The notes beneath the pieces were generated by a model that saw nothing but the letters and a program-made list of their open reading frames with translations, made no database searches and had not been told where the DNA came from. Positions 1 through 12,411 of a DNA stretch of 64,000 nt are shown here, one piece after another. The stretch lies in contig JBAOHC010000022.1 in assembly GCA_037046735.1 (NCBI GenBank), forward strand, positions 112,355 through 176,354. The letters run 5' to 3'. This stretch comes from JADKAV01 sp037046735 (GTDB lineage: Bacteria > Actinomycetota > Actinomycetes > S36-B12 > UBA10799). The position numbers were made by a program, and so were the translations under genes. Numbering within the stretch: the stretch's first letter is position 1; each line of letters starts with the position of its first letter.

Positions 1-642
1 GTACACGAGATGCTCATAGATCTCGTCAGTGATGACCCAGATCCCCTTGTCGGCCGCCCATTGCCCGATCTCACGCACCTCATCGGGGGTGTACACCGCA
101 CCGGTCGGGTTGGAGGGGGAGACGAACACCAGCACCTTGGTGTTTGGCGTCCAGGCGTCGTCCAGCTGGGCGACTGAGGCCTTGTAGCCCGTGTCCTCAT
201 TGGTGGGGACCACGACGGGCACCCCGCCGGCGAGCCGGATCGACTCCGGGTAGGTCGTCCAATAGGGGGCCGGCAGCAGCGCCTCGTCGCCGGGATCGAG
301 CAAGGTGGCGAAGGCGTTGTACAGCGCCTGCTTGCCGCCGTTGGTGACCAAAACCTGGCTTGCACTGACCGTGTAGTCCGAATCCCGCTGCGTCTTCGCG
401 GCGATGGCTTCTTTCAGTGCAGGCAAGCCGCCTGCCGGTGTGTAGCGGTGCATGGCGGGGTCGGCGCATGCGGCCAGCGCTGCCTCGACGATGTAGTCGG
501 GGGTGGGAAAGTCCGGTTCACCGGCCCCAAATCCGATCACCGGACGACCGGCCGCCTTGAGTGCTTTGGCCTTGGCGTCGACGGCCAAGGTCGCTGATTC
601 TGTGATGCTACCGATTCGGCGGGAGATCCTGGTAAGAGCCAT
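1..642 (-). CDS. Pyridoxal-phosphate aspartate/aromatic aminotransferase, 3' part outside window
   Basis: Class I/II PLP-dependent aminotransferase that moves an amino group between aspartate (or a related amino acid) and a 2-oxo acid in the cytoplasm. I translated it from the reverse strand: it starts MALTRISRRIGSITES at the ATG ending at 642 and stays open to base 1. Family marks seen are GAGEPDFPTP near the N-terminus, TNGGKQALYNAF, and SPSNPTGAVY, the substrate/PLP region motif. The catalytic lysine lies beyond the window, so the gene is cut by the window edge, not broken. It is divergent from the tRNA-Trp/secE unit, an arrangement common in Actinobacteria. Substrate preference cannot be read from this part. 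Confidence 0.9.
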   Translation of the reverse strand, partial: MALTRISRRIGSITESATLAVDAKAKALKAAGRPVIGFGAGEPDFPTPDYIVEAALAACADPAMHRYTPAGGLPALKEAIAAKTQRDSDYTVSASQVLVTNGGKQALYNAFATLLDPGDEALLPAPYWTTYPESIRLAGGVPVVVPTNEDTGYKASVAQLDDAWTPNTKVLVFVSPSNPTGAVYTPDEVREIGQWAADKGIWVITDEIYEHLVY

Positions 643-786
643 GTCTCTATGGTGCCGAACTCGGGAGCCGGTATCGACCACAGGGCGGGGGTCGCGTAAG
701 GTGATGTGTGGTGACCGATGCCGGCGTGCGGAAGCCTGCCCGCTTCTGGTCGTATGCCATCAGGGATTCGCATCAGAGGTCATCGA

Positions 787-859
787 AGGGTCGTAGCTCA
801 ATTGGTAGAGTCCCGGTCTCCAAAACCGGTGGTTGGGGGTTCGAGTCCCTCCGGCCCTG
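787..859 (+). tRNA. trnW: tRNA-Trp (anticodon CCA)
   Basis: A 73-nt cloverleaf. The acceptor stem AGGGTCG (787-793) pairs with CGGCCCT (852-858) with one G-T pair. The anticodon stem CCGGT/ACCGG (813-817, 825-829) encloses loop CTCCAAA with anticodon CCA at 820-822. The T-arm contains GGTTCGAGTCC and the discriminator base is G859. The 3' CCA is not encoded. It lies 24 nt upstream of secE, the usual actinobacterial position. Confidence 0.97.
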
Positions 860-883
860 CAAGGCGAGGAAAGGAATGCGTTT

Positions 884-1150
884 GTGAGCGAGCCCACCAC
901 GGCTGACGATGCGGGATCGCCCACGCCCAAAAGGGATGCGGGGAAACCCGCGCGCAAGGGGATCTTCTCCCGTTTCGCCCTGTTCATCCGGCAGGTGATC
1001 GCTGAGCTTCGCAAGGTGATCTGGCCGACGCGTAAGGAACTGCTCACCTACACCTGGGTGGTTCTGGTGTTCGTGGTCGTCATGGCCGCGGTCATCTCGC
1101 TGTTCGATCTGGGCATCGGGCGTGTGGTGTTGACCCTCTACGGCAATTGA
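884..1150 (+). CDS. secE: Preprotein translocase subunit SecE
   Basis: Small single-span membrane subunit of the SecYEG channel, 88 residues. I chose GTG 884 because AGGAAAGGA (867-875) lies at a good SD distance; an upstream in-frame ATG at 833 lies inside the tRNA. An N-terminal hydrophilic part (SEPTTADDAGS...) is followed by the conserved cytoplasmic helix FIRQVIAELRKVIWPTRKEL and one transmembrane helix (about residues 55-78). It is followed by nusG with only 14 nt between the stop and the chosen nusG start. Confidence 0.93.
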   Translation: MSEPTTADDAGSPTPKRDAGKPARKGIFSRFALFIRQVIAELRKVIWPTRKELLTYTWVVLVFVVVMAAVISLFDLGIGRVVLTLYGN

Positions 1151-1164
1151 GGAAGAGCGAGGAT

Positions 1165-2196
1165 ATGTCGATACAGACCCCCGACGAGTGGTCGGCGAGC
1201 GAGGGCGAGGATCTCGACGTCGAAGGCACTGAGGCCTTCAATGCCATTGAACTGGCGGATGGCACCACAATCGTCGAGCAGGTCGATGTGGAACGGCTGC
1301 CCGATGGCAGCGTCGTGACCACGCAGACCGAGGCGATCAGCGAGCCCGACGGCACCGTGACCCTCGACGAGACCGTTACGACCGAGCAGCCGGACGGCAG
1401 TGTCGTTCGTGACGAGGTACAGACATTCGCTGAGCCCGATGGTTCGGTGCACATCGACGAGACGCAGATCTTCGAGGACGCTCACGGGCACACGACCGTG
1501 GTCGAGGACTCTGCCCATCTGACCGAGAGTGTGGTCATCGATGAGGAGACCGGCGAGATCATCGAGGTTGAGCAGGAAGAGATCGACCCCGTTGAGGCCT
1601 TCCGTGACGAGCAGCTCGGCCTGCCCGGCCTCTGGTATGTCATTCACTCGTATGCAGGCTTCGAGAAGCGAGTGAAGACCAACCTCGAAACCCGCATGAC
1701 CACGTTGAACATGGAGGATTACATCTTCCAGGTGGAGGTGCCCACCGAAGAGGTCACCGAGATCAAGCAGGGTCAGAAGAAGACCGTCAAGCGCAACAAG
1801 TTCCCCGGGTATGTGTTGGTTCGTATGGACTACACCGACGATTCGTGGGGCGCGGTGCGACACACCCCGGGCGTCACCGGCTTCGTGGGTAGCGCGCACG
1901 AACCGACTCCGCTGACCATCGACGAGGTGGTGCATATCCTCGCACCGAAGCCCGAGCCGAAGAAGGCGGGTGCCGAACAGGGCGCCGGGGGCGCGGCGTC
2001 GGCTCCGGCCGCCCGACTGACCGAGGTGGACTTCGCCGCTGGCGACTCGGTTACAGTAATTGATGGACCCTTCGCGACGTTGCACGCGACGATCAGCGAA
2101 ATCAATCTCGATGCCCAGAAGGTGACTGGACTCGTTGAGATCTTCGGCCGGGAGACTCCGGTGGAACTCAGCTTCAGCCAGATCGAGAAGAACTAG
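1165..2196 (+). CDS. nusG: Transcription termination/antitermination factor NusG with acidic repeat extension
   Basis: Binds RNA polymerase and Rho/ribosome to control elongation and termination. 343 residues, far longer than E. coli NusG (about 180). The NGN domain begins at residue 157 (WYVIHSYAGFEKR) and carries FPGYVLVRM and VRHTPGVTGFVG. The KOW domain is at about 288-343 (DFAAGDSVTVIDGPF). Residues 1-156 are an acidic extension containing six 15-residue units (see findings). I chose ATG 1165, with GAGGAAG at 1149-1155 as SD; a TTG at 1147 would overlap the secE stop. Long acidic NusG N-termini are known in Actinobacteria; the regular repeat is what I find unusual. Confidence 0.95.
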   Translation: MSIQTPDEWSASEGEDLDVEGTEAFNAIELADGTTIVEQVDVERLPDGSVVTTQTEAISEPDGTVTLDETVTTEQPDGSVVRDEVQTFAEPDGSVHIDETQIFEDAHGHTTVVEDSAHLTESVVIDEETGEIIEVEQEEIDPVEAFRDEQLGLPGLWYVIHSYAGFEKRVKTNLETRMTTLNMEDYIFQVEVPTEEVTEIKQGQKKTVKRNKFPGYVLVRMDYTDDSWGAVRHTPGVTGFVGSAHEPTPLTIDEVVHILAPKPEPKKAGAEQGAGGAASAPAARLTEVDFAAGDSVTVIDGPFATLHATISEINLDAQKVTGLVEIFGRETPVELSFSQIEKN

Positions 2197-2219
2197 ACCA
2201 GAAACGCTAAGGAATCACA

Positions 2220-2651
2220 ATGCCTCCCAAGAAGAAGAAGGTCTCCGGCCTGATCAAACTGCAGATCCAGGCGGGTGCGGCCAACCCGGCTCCGCCGGTG
2301 GGTCCTGCCCTTGGTCAGCACGGTGTCAACATCATGGAGTTCTGCAAGGCCTACAACGCGGCCACGGAAAGCCAGCGCGGCCAGGTCATCCCGGTCGAGA
2401 TCACGGTGTACGAGGACCGGTCCTTCGACTTCGTCCTGAAGACCCCGCCGGCGGCCAAGCTCATCCTCAAAGCGGCGGGAGTCCCCAAGGGCTCCGGTAA
2501 CCCGCTGCAGCCGGTGGGCAAGATCAGCAAGGCCCAGGTCAAGGAGATCGCCGAGACCAAGATGGCCGACCTCAACGCCAATGACCTCGACGCTGCCTCG
2601 CTGATCATCGCCGGCACCGCCCGGTCGATGGGCATCACCGTCACCGACTGA
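2220..2651 (+). CDS. rplK: 50S ribosomal protein L11
   Basis: Binds the GTPase-associated region of 23S rRNA. 143 residues, normal length. Begins MPPKKKKVSGLIKLQIQAG, has the N-terminal domain motif NPAPPVGPALGQHGVNIMEF and the C-terminal rRNA-binding part ending GTARSMGITVTD. SD AAGGAA lies just upstream of ATG 2220. It lies 23 nt after nusG and 72 nt before rplA. Confidence 0.98.
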   Translation: MPPKKKKVSGLIKLQIQAGAANPAPPVGPALGQHGVNIMEFCKAYNAATESQRGQVIPVEITVYEDRSFDFVLKTPPAAKLILKAAGVPKGSGNPLQPVGKISKAQVKEIAETKMADLNANDLDAASLIIAGTARSMGITVTD

Positions 2652-2723
2652 CGTTCCACCCCAGTTCCACCGTGGGAGGGGCCGCATCGCCCCGCTCAAC
2701 CACAGATCCGATAGGAGATACCG

Positions 2724-3404
2724 ATGCCACACGGTAAGAAGTTCGCCAGCGCCGCCGAGAAGATCGACCGCGACCACCAGTACACCCCCGCCGAGGCCAT
2801 CGCCCTGGCCAAGCAGACCTCCCCGTCGAAGTTCGACGCGACTGTTGAGGTGTCGATGCGTCTCGGGGTCGACCCCCGCAAGGCCGACCAGATGGTGCGC
2901 GGCACCGTCAACCTGCCCAACGGCACGGGCAAGACCGCCCGCGTCCTCGTTTTCGCCCAGGGTGCGAAGGCCGAGGAGGCCACGGCCGCCGGTGCCGACT
3001 TCGTGGGTTCCGACGAGTTGATCGACAAGGTTGCTGGCGGCTGGATCGATTTCGATGCGGTCGTGGCCACCCCCGACCTCATGGGCAAGGTCGGCAAGCT
3101 CGGCCGGGTGCTCGGCCCGCGCGGACTCATGCCCAACCCCAAGACCGGAACCGTGACGATGGACGTCACGAAAGCCGTCTCCGACATCAAGGGCGGCAAG
3201 ATCGAGTTCCGGGTCGACAAGCACTCCAACCTGAACTTCATCATCGGCAAGGTGAGCTTCACCGAGGACGCCCTCGTCGAGAACTACACCGCCGCTGTGG
3301 ACGAGATCGAGCGCCTCAAGCCCTCTGCGGCCAAGGGCCGGTACATCAAGAAGATCACCGTCTCCACGACCATGGGCCCGGGGGTCCCGGTCGAGACCAG
3401 CTGA
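2724..3404 (+). CDS. rplA: 50S ribosomal protein L1
   Basis: L1 stalk protein, 226 residues. Conserved GLMPNPKTGTVT and AQGAKAEEATAAGADFVG are present, with a normal C-terminus (ITVSTTMGPGVPVE). SD AGGAGA precedes ATG 2724. A GC-rich hairpin directly follows at 3418-3446, so part of the transcription may end before rplJ. Confidence 0.98.
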   Translation: MPHGKKFASAAEKIDRDHQYTPAEAIALAKQTSPSKFDATVEVSMRLGVDPRKADQMVRGTVNLPNGTGKTARVLVFAQGAKAEEATAAGADFVGSDELIDKVAGGWIDFDAVVATPDLMGKVGKLGRVLGPRGLMPNPKTGTVTMDVTKAVSDIKGGKIEFRVDKHSNLNFIIGKVSFTEDALVENYTAAVDEIERLKPSAAKGRYIKKITVSTTMGPGVPVETS

Positions 3405-3417
3405 TGCACTCCAGCTA

Positions 3418-3450
3418 GGCCCCTGCCCGACGATCGGGCGGGGGCCTTCT
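3418..3450 (+). terminator. Hairpin after rplA (possible attenuator)
   Basis: A 13-bp stem with one G-T pair is formed by GGCCCCTGCCCGA and TCGGGCGGGGGCC around a 3-nt loop, then TTCTT. The T-tract is short, so partial termination between rplKA and rplJL is the likely role. This is inference from structure only. Confidence 0.6.
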
Positions 3451-3474
3451 TGGGTTCGGAGCACCGGTGTGTAC

Positions 3475-3610
3475 TCTGGAGGAGAACCAAAGACCGCCGG
3501 TCGCCGATGTTCGTTCGGGCGTAATTCCTGCGTAGGTGCACTCCTTAGGAGCCTGGGCCTGCGTCTACGCCCGGGCTCTCTTCGTGTCCGGCGCCTTTCG
3601 TCGAAAGGAA
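3475..3610 (+). promoter_or_regulatory. L10 (rplJ) leader mRNA
   Basis: The leader before rplJ contains GAGGAGAACCAAAGACCGCC (around 3480) and a strong hairpin GAGCCTGGGC/GCCCGGGCTC (3549-3578), placed as in the L10 autoregulatory leaders of other bacteria. There the L10-(L12)4 complex binds the mRNA and represses rplJL translation. Assigned by position and recognisable core; a covariance-model match (Rfam L10_leader) was not run. Confidence 0.65.
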
Positions 3611-3614
3611 ACCC

Positions 3615-4220
3615 ATGGCACGGCCTGACAAATCCGCCGCCGTCACCGAGATCACGGAGATGTTCCGTAACTCCTCGGCCACAGTGCTCACCGAGTACCG
3701 TGGGCTGACGGTTGCACAGCTCAAGCAATTGCGCGGCAGCCTGGGGCAGAACACCACGTACGCGGTGGTGAAGAACACGCTGACCAAGATCGCCGCCCAA
3801 GAGGCCGGCATCAACGGTCTGGACGACCTTCTCGTGGGCCCCAGTGCCCTCGCGTTCGTCGATGGTGACCCGGTCGAAGCCGCCAAGGGCCTGCGCAAGT
3901 TCTCCAAGGAGCACCCAGCGCTGGTCATCAAGGGCGGTTTCATGGACGGCAAGGTGCTGTCCGCCGAGGAGATCAACAAGTTGGCCGACCTGGAGAGCCG
4001 CGAAGTGCTGCTCGCCAAGCTGGCTGGTGCGATGAACGCCTCGCTGCAGCAGGCCGTCTCGCTGTTCGCTGCCCCCTTGTCGCAGACCGCACGCGTCGTT
4101 GAGGCGTTGCGGGCGAAGGTCGAAGCGGAAGGTCCGGCGCCTGCCGAGCCGGCTGCCGAGACCACCGCGGAACCCGCCAGCGAACCTGCTGCGGAGCCCG
4201 CCGAAACACCCGAGTCCTGA
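3615..4220 (+). CDS. rplJ: 50S ribosomal protein L10
   Basis: Base of the L7/L12 stalk, 201 residues. The N-terminal rRNA-binding domain (MARPDKSAAVTEITEMF, LTEYRGLTVAQLKQLR) and the C-terminal helix that binds L7/L12 dimers are present. It ends with an extra Ala/Glu/Pro tail of about 30 residues (PAEPAAETTAEPASEPAAEP), common in high-GC Actinobacteria. SD GAAAGGA lies before ATG 3615. Likely feedback-controlled through the leader immediately upstream. Confidence 0.97.
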   Translation: MARPDKSAAVTEITEMFRNSSATVLTEYRGLTVAQLKQLRGSLGQNTTYAVVKNTLTKIAAQEAGINGLDDLLVGPSALAFVDGDPVEAAKGLRKFSKEHPALVIKGGFMDGKVLSAEEINKLADLESREVLLAKLAGAMNASLQQAVSLFAAPLSQTARVVEALRAKVEAEGPAPAEPAAETTAEPASEPAAEPAETPES

Positions 4221-4276
4221 CCCACCCCTACACCGAACTTCCGGTCCGACCGGAGCAAGAAGAAAGGACGCCGAAC

Positions 4277-4666
4277 ATGGCGAAGCTGTCCACCGACGAA
4301 TTGCTGGACGCATTCAAGGAGATGACACTGCTCGAGCTCAGTGAGTTCGTGAAGCAGTTCGAGGAGACCTTCGGCGTCACCGCCGCTGCCCCGGTCGCGG
4401 TCGCTGCCGCTGGTCCGGCTGGCGCTGGCGGAGGCGAGGAAGCCGTGGAGGAGAAGGACGAGTTCGACGTCGTCCTCGAGTCCGCCGGTGACAAGAAGAT
4501 CCAGGTCATCAAGGAGGTGCGCGCCCTGACGAGCCTCGGCCTGAAGGAGGCCAAGGACCTCGTCGAGAGCGCCCCCAAGGCGATCCTCGAGAAGGTGAAC
4601 AAGGAGTCCGCGGACAAGGCCAAGGAAGCCCTCGAGGGTGCCGGCGCCAGCGTCTCCGTGAAGTAA
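4277..4666 (+). CDS. rplL: 50S ribosomal protein L7/L12
   Basis: Stalk protein that recruits translational GTPases, 129 residues. N-terminal dimerisation part (LSTDELLDAFKEMTLLELSE), Ala/Gly hinge (AAAPVAVAAAGPAGAGGG) and C-terminal domain (KKIQVIKEVRALTSLGLKEA, DLVESAPKAILE). SD AGAAAGGA. Followed by a strong hairpin at 4682-4714 ahead of rpoB. Confidence 0.98.
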   Translation: MAKLSTDELLDAFKEMTLLELSEFVKQFEETFGVTAAAPVAVAAAGPAGAGGGEEAVEEKDEFDVVLESAGDKKIQVIKEVRALTSLGLKEAKDLVESAPKAILEKVNKESADKAKEALEGAGASVSVK

Positions 4667-4681
4667 CCCAGCAGTACTGCG

Positions 4682-4722
4682 GCCAGCCGCGACGGGTCAC
4701 CCGTCGCGGCTGGCTCTATGTT
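4682..4722 (+). terminator. Terminator/attenuator between rplL and rpoB
   Basis: Perfect 15-bp stem GCCAGCCGCGACGGG/CCCGTCGCGGCTGGC with a 3-nt loop (4682-4714), then TCTATGTTTG. The position between rplL and rpoB matches the known partial terminator that lowers rpoBC transcription relative to ribosomal protein genes. Confidence 0.75.
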
Positions 4723-4982
4723 TGCCCCACGCCCCGCAACAGCGTGGGGGAAGCGCACGCGGAACCCTGCGGCGCAGGTGCTTGACGAATGCCCGGCGCA
4801 GGATCATCATTAGTAGTTGGCCCCCGTTATGTCGATCCCCAATCACGTCAGATACTCTGGTTCTACACGCATGCCTTGTCTCGACCCTCTCACTGTGCCT
4901 GGATGCTCGGCGTCCAGCACTTTGTGCAGGGTTGTCTCCGGTGCGCGAAGGACCAGTTTTGCGAGCCACGGAAGGACCTCAC
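4723..4982 (+). promoter_or_regulatory. rpoB leader region
   Basis: 260 nt between the rplL terminator and rpoB without a credible gene. It may carry an rpoBC promoter: a TACTCT box (4853-4858) fits TANNNT, with only a weak TGTCGA at the -35 distance, and TTGACG (4782-4787) stands further upstream. The SD GGAAGGA (4970-4976) decides the rpoB start. No clear riboswitch fold is seen. Confidence 0.35.
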
Positions 4983-7900
4983 TTGGCCGCCAGCGTTAAC
5001 CCCCAAGCCCCACACCGCGTTTCATTCGGCAAGATCCGCGAACCCATCGCCGTACCGGACATGCTGGACTTGCAGAGGCAGTCGTTCGACTGGCTGCTCG
5101 GCAACCAGACCTGGCAGGACCGGGTGCAGGAGGCGGTGGACGCCGGGCGCACAGACCTCCCGATGACCAGCGGCCTCGAGGAGATCTTCGAGGAGATCAG
5201 CCCGATCGAGGACTTCAGCGGTCAGATGTCGCTGTCCTTCCGGGAGCACCGGTTCGAGGAGCCCAAGTACACCGAGGCCCAGTGCCGGGAGAAGGACATG
5301 ACCTTCTCGCAGCCGCTGTTCGTGACCGCTGAGTTCTTCAACGCGGAGACCGGCGAGATCAAGTCCCAGACCGTCTTCATGGGTGACTTCCCGTTGATGA
5401 CCAACAAGGGCACGTTCATCGTCAACGGCACCGAGCGGGTCGTCGTTTCTCAGCTGGTGCGCTCGCCCGGTGTCTACTTCGAGCGGACCGTCGGCAAGGC
5501 GCTGGACAAGGACATCTACTCGGCGAAGATCATCCCGTCGCGCGGGTCGTGGATCGAGTTCGAGATCGACAAGAAGGACATCGTCAACGTCAAGATCGAC
5601 CGCAAGCGCAAGCAGCCGGTCACCGTGCTGCTCAAGGCGCTGGGCCTGACCTCGGAGGAGATTGCCGAGCGGTTCGGCCACTTCGAGTCCATGCAGCTCA
5701 CGATGGAGAAGGACGCCATCGGTAGCCAGGACGAGGCCTTCGTCGACATCTACCGCAAGCTGCGCCCGGGTGAGCCCGCCAGCATCGAGGCCGGCCGTAA
5801 CCTGCTGGAGAACTTCTACTTCAACCCCAAGCGCTACGACCTTGCCAAGGTCGGCCGCTACAAGGTGAACAAGAAGCTGGGCCTCTCCGAGGACCCCAGC
5901 ATGACCGTTCTGTCCAACGAGGACATCGTGCGCACCGTGGAGTACCTGGTGGCGCTGCATGCCGCCGAGCCCGCGCTGCCTGACGGCACCCGGGTCGAGG
6001 TCGACGACATCGACCACTTCGGCAATCGGCGCCTACGCACCGTCGGAGAGCTCATCCAGGGCCAGATCCGCATGGGGCTGTCGCGTATGGAGCGAGTCGT
6101 GCGCGAGCGGATGACCACCCAGGATGTGGAGGCGATCACGCCCCAGACCCTGATCAACATCCGCCCGGTGGTCGCTGCGCTCAAGGAGTTCTTCGGAACC
6201 TCCCAGCTGTCGCAGTTCATGGATCAGACCAACCCCCTGGCAGGACTGACCCACAAGCGCCGGCTGTCCGCGCTCGGCCCCGGCGGGTTGTCGCGCGAGC
6301 GGGCGGGCTTCGAGGTCCGCGACGTGCACCCGTCGCACTACGGCCGGATGTGTCCGATCGAGACCCCTGAGGGCCCGAACATCGGCCTGATCGGCTCCCT
6401 GTCGACGTTCGCGCGGGTCAACGCCTTCGGCTTCGTCGAGACGCCGTATCGCAAGGTTGTCGAGGGCCGGGTGACCGACCAGATCGACTACCTGACCGCC
6501 GATGAGGAGGACCTGCACGTCATCGCGCAGGCAAACGCTCCGATCGACGACGACGGCAACTTCACCGAGGACCGCGTCCTCGTGCGCCGCAAGGATGGCG
6601 AGGTCGACTACGTTCTGCCCGACGACGTGGACTACATGGACGTCAGCCCGCGGCAGATGGTCTCGGTGGCCACCGCCATGATCCCGTTCCTGGAGCATGA
6701 CGACGCCAACCGCGCACTGATGGGCTCCAACATGCAGCGTCAGGCCGTCCCGCTGATGCGCAGCGAGGCGCCGCTGGTCGGCACCGGTACTGAGTACCGC
6801 GCCGCCAAGGATGCCGGCGACGTCGTCGTCGCACACACCGGTGGTGTGGTGTCGGCGGTCAGTGCCGACGCCATCGAGGTCACCCAGGATGACGGCCAGA
6901 TCTTCACCTACCGGGTGTTGAAGTTCCGCCGCTCCAACCAGGGCACGTCGTACAACCAGAAGCCCATCGTCGTGGCGGGGCAGCGCATCGAGGCGGGCGA
7001 CGTGATCGCCGACGGTCCGTGCACCGACCTCGGGGAGCTCGCACTGGGCCGCAACCTGCTGGTCGCGTTCATGCCGTGGGAGGGTCACAACTACGAGGAC
7101 GCGATCATCCTGTCGCAGCGACTGGTGCAGGACGATGTCCTGACCAGCATCCACATCGAGGAACACGAGGTGGATGCTCGCGACACGAAACTGGGTCCCG
7201 AGGAGATCACCCGGGACATCCCGAACGTGCCGGAGGAGGTCCTCGCGGATCTCGATGAGCGCGGAATCGTGCGGATCGGGGCCGAGGTCGGGCCCGGCGA
7301 CATCCTGGTCGGCAAGGTGACGCCCAAGGGCGAGACCGAGTTGACCCCGGAGGAGCGGCTCGTGCGCGCGATCTTCGGCGAGAAGGCCCGTGAGGTGCGT
7401 GACACGTCGATGAAGGTGCCGCACGGCGAGAGCGGTGTGGTCATCGATGTACGCGTCTTCGACCGCGAAGAGGACGACGAGCTGCCCGGTGGTGTGAACC
7501 AGTTGGTGCGGGTCTACGTCGCTCAGAAGCGCAAGATCACCCAGGGCGACAAGCTCGCAGGCCGCCATGGCAACAAGGGTGTCATCGCCAAGATCCTGCC
7601 TGTTGAGGACATGCCGTTCCTCGAGGATGGGACGCCGGTCGACATCGTGCTGAATCCGCTCGGTGTGCCGGGCCGGATGAACGTGGGTCAGGTGCTGGAG
7701 ACCCACCTGGGCTGGGTCGCCAAGCAGGGCTGGAACGTCATCGGCGATCCGCAGTGGGCACAGAATCTGCCGGAGCAGGCCCGTTCGGCGCCGCCGGACA
7801 CCCGGGTGGCTTCGCCGGTTTTCGACGGTGTGGCGGAGTTCGAGATCTCCGGCCTGCTGGACTCGACCCTGGTCGATGGCGATGCCCCGCGGCTGGTCAA

Positions 7901-8423
7901 CGCCGAGGCGAAGGCCAGGTTGTTCGATGGCCGCAGCGGGGAGCCGTTCCCGGATCCCGTGTCGGTGGGCTACGTGTACATCCTCAAGCTGCTGCACTTG
8001 GTGGACGACAAGATCCACGCACGCTCGACGGGGCCGTACTCGATGATCACGCAGCAGCCGCTGGGTGGTAAGGCGCAGTTCGGCGGTCAGCGCTTCGGGG
8101 AGATGGAGGTGTGGGCCCTGGAGGCCTACGGTGCCGCCTACGCCCTGCAGGAGCTGCTGACGATCAAGAGCGATGACGTCACTGGTCGCGTGAAGGTCTA
8201 CGAAGCCATCGTCAAGGGCGAGAACATCCCGGAACCCGGCATCCCCGAGTCGTTCAAGGTGCTCGTCAAGGAGATGCAGTCGCTGTGCCTGAACGTCGAG
8301 GTACTGGCCCGCGATGGGTCGGCGATCGACATGAAGGACTCCGATGATGAGTACTTCCGCGCCGCGGAGGAACTGGGTATCGACCTGTCCCGGCGGGAGC
8401 CGAGCAGCGTCGAAGAGGTCTGA
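4983..8423 (+). CDS. rpoB: DNA-directed RNA polymerase subunit beta
   Basis: Catalytic beta subunit. 1146 residues from TTG 4983; the reading frame is open back to 4722, but the conserved actinobacterial N-terminus (HRVSFGKIREPIAVPDMLDL) and SD GGAAGGA fit TTG 4983. The rifampicin region at residues about 403-436 reads FFGTSQLSQFMDQTNPLAGL then THKRRLSALGPGGL; the Asp, His and Ser positions where resistance usually arises are wild type. Other landmarks are MCPIETPEGPNIGLIGSL, NLLVAFMPWEGHNYEDAI and the C-terminal GGKAQFGGQRFGEMEVWALE. It is followed 57 nt later by rpoC. Confidence 0.98.
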   Translation: MAASVNPQAPHRVSFGKIREPIAVPDMLDLQRQSFDWLLGNQTWQDRVQEAVDAGRTDLPMTSGLEEIFEEISPIEDFSGQMSLSFREHRFEEPKYTEAQCREKDMTFSQPLFVTAEFFNAETGEIKSQTVFMGDFPLMTNKGTFIVNGTERVVVSQLVRSPGVYFERTVGKALDKDIYSAKIIPSRGSWIEFEIDKKDIVNVKIDRKRKQPVTVLLKALGLTSEEIAERFGHFESMQLTMEKDAIGSQDEAFVDIYRKLRPGEPASIEAGRNLLENFYFNPKRYDLAKVGRYKVNKKLGLSEDPSMTVLSNEDIVRTVEYLVALHAAEPALPDGTRVEVDDIDHFGNRRLRTVGELIQGQIRMGLSRMERVVRERMTTQDVEAITPQTLINIRPVVAALKEFFGTSQLSQFMDQTNPLAGLTHKRRLSALGPGGLSRERAGFEVRDVHPSHYGRMCPIETPEGPNIGLIGSLSTFARVNAFGFVETPYRKVVEGRVTDQIDYLTADEEDLHVIAQANAPIDDDGNFTEDRVLVRRKDGEVDYVLPDDVDYMDVSPRQMVSVATAMIPFLEHDDANRALMGSNMQRQAVPLMRSEAPLVGTGTEYRAAKDAGDVVVAHTGGVVSAVSADAIEVTQDDGQIFTYRVLKFRRSNQGTSYNQKPIVVAGQRIEAGDVIADGPCTDLGELALGRNLLVAFMPWEGHNYEDAIILSQRLVQDDVLTSIHIEEHEVDARDTKLGPEEITRDIPNVPEEVLADLDERGIVRIGAEVGPGDILVGKVTPKGETELTPEERLVRAIFGEKAREVRDTSMKVPHGESGVVIDVRVFDREEDDELPGGVNQLVRVYVAQKRKITQGDKLAGRHGNKGVIAKILPVEDMPFLEDGTPVDIVLNPLGVPGRMNVGQVLETHLGWVAKQGWNVIGDPQWAQNLPEQARSAPPDTRVASPVFDGVAEFEISGLLDSTLVDGDAPRLVNAEAKARLFDGRSGEPFPDPVSVGYVYILKLLHLVDDKIHARSTGPYSMITQQPLGGKAQFGGQRFGEMEVWALEAYGAAYALQELLTIKSDDVTGRVKVYEAIVKGENIPEPGIPESFKVLVKEMQSLCLNVEVLARDGSAIDMKDSDDEYFRAAEELGIDLSRREPSSVEEV

Positions 8424-8480
8424 CGGACCGCGACATATGAGCAATCAGTCCACTAAAACGAGACAGCAAAGGACCACCAC

Positions 8481-12305
<3,825 letters not shown>

Positions 12306-12313
12306 ATAGCAGG

Positions 12314-12354
12314 AAGTGGCCCCCGGAACACCTCAGGTGATCCGGGGGCCACTT
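12314..12354. terminator. Bidirectional terminator after rpoC
   Basis: Almost perfectly symmetrical inverted repeat: AAGTGGCCCCCGGA pairs with TCCGGGGGCCACTT, and the interior CACCT-C-AGGTG can extend the stem. It lies between the convergent rpoC and MMPL genes, so it can serve both strands. Confidence 0.85.
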
Positions 12355-12369
12355 TCGTGTCGGGGGCCG

Positions 12370-12411
12370 GTGAGCGGTTGGGCGCCGAGCGACCCGTGAG
12401 CGGTTGGGCGC
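12370..12411. repeat. 16-bp direct repeat pair after the rpoC terminator
   Basis: GTGAGCGGTTGGGCGC occurs at 12370-12385 and again at 12396-12411. The rest of 12355-12504 holds no gene that I can support. Confidence 0.6.

Noticed and set aside
4722..4982. N-terminal extension of rpoB by 87 residues
   Set aside because: It would begin just after the rplL terminator and lacks conserved sequence; TTG 4983 has the SD and the family N-terminus.
6189..6290. Rifampicin-resistance mutations in rpoB
   Set aside because: The Thr and Ala differences in DQTNPLAG are, as far as I recall, natural in some Actinobacteria, and the key Asp, His and Ser are unchanged.
6033..8444. An 803-residue minus-strand frame
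   Set aside because: Mirror frame of rpoB; no SD, no recognisable domain.
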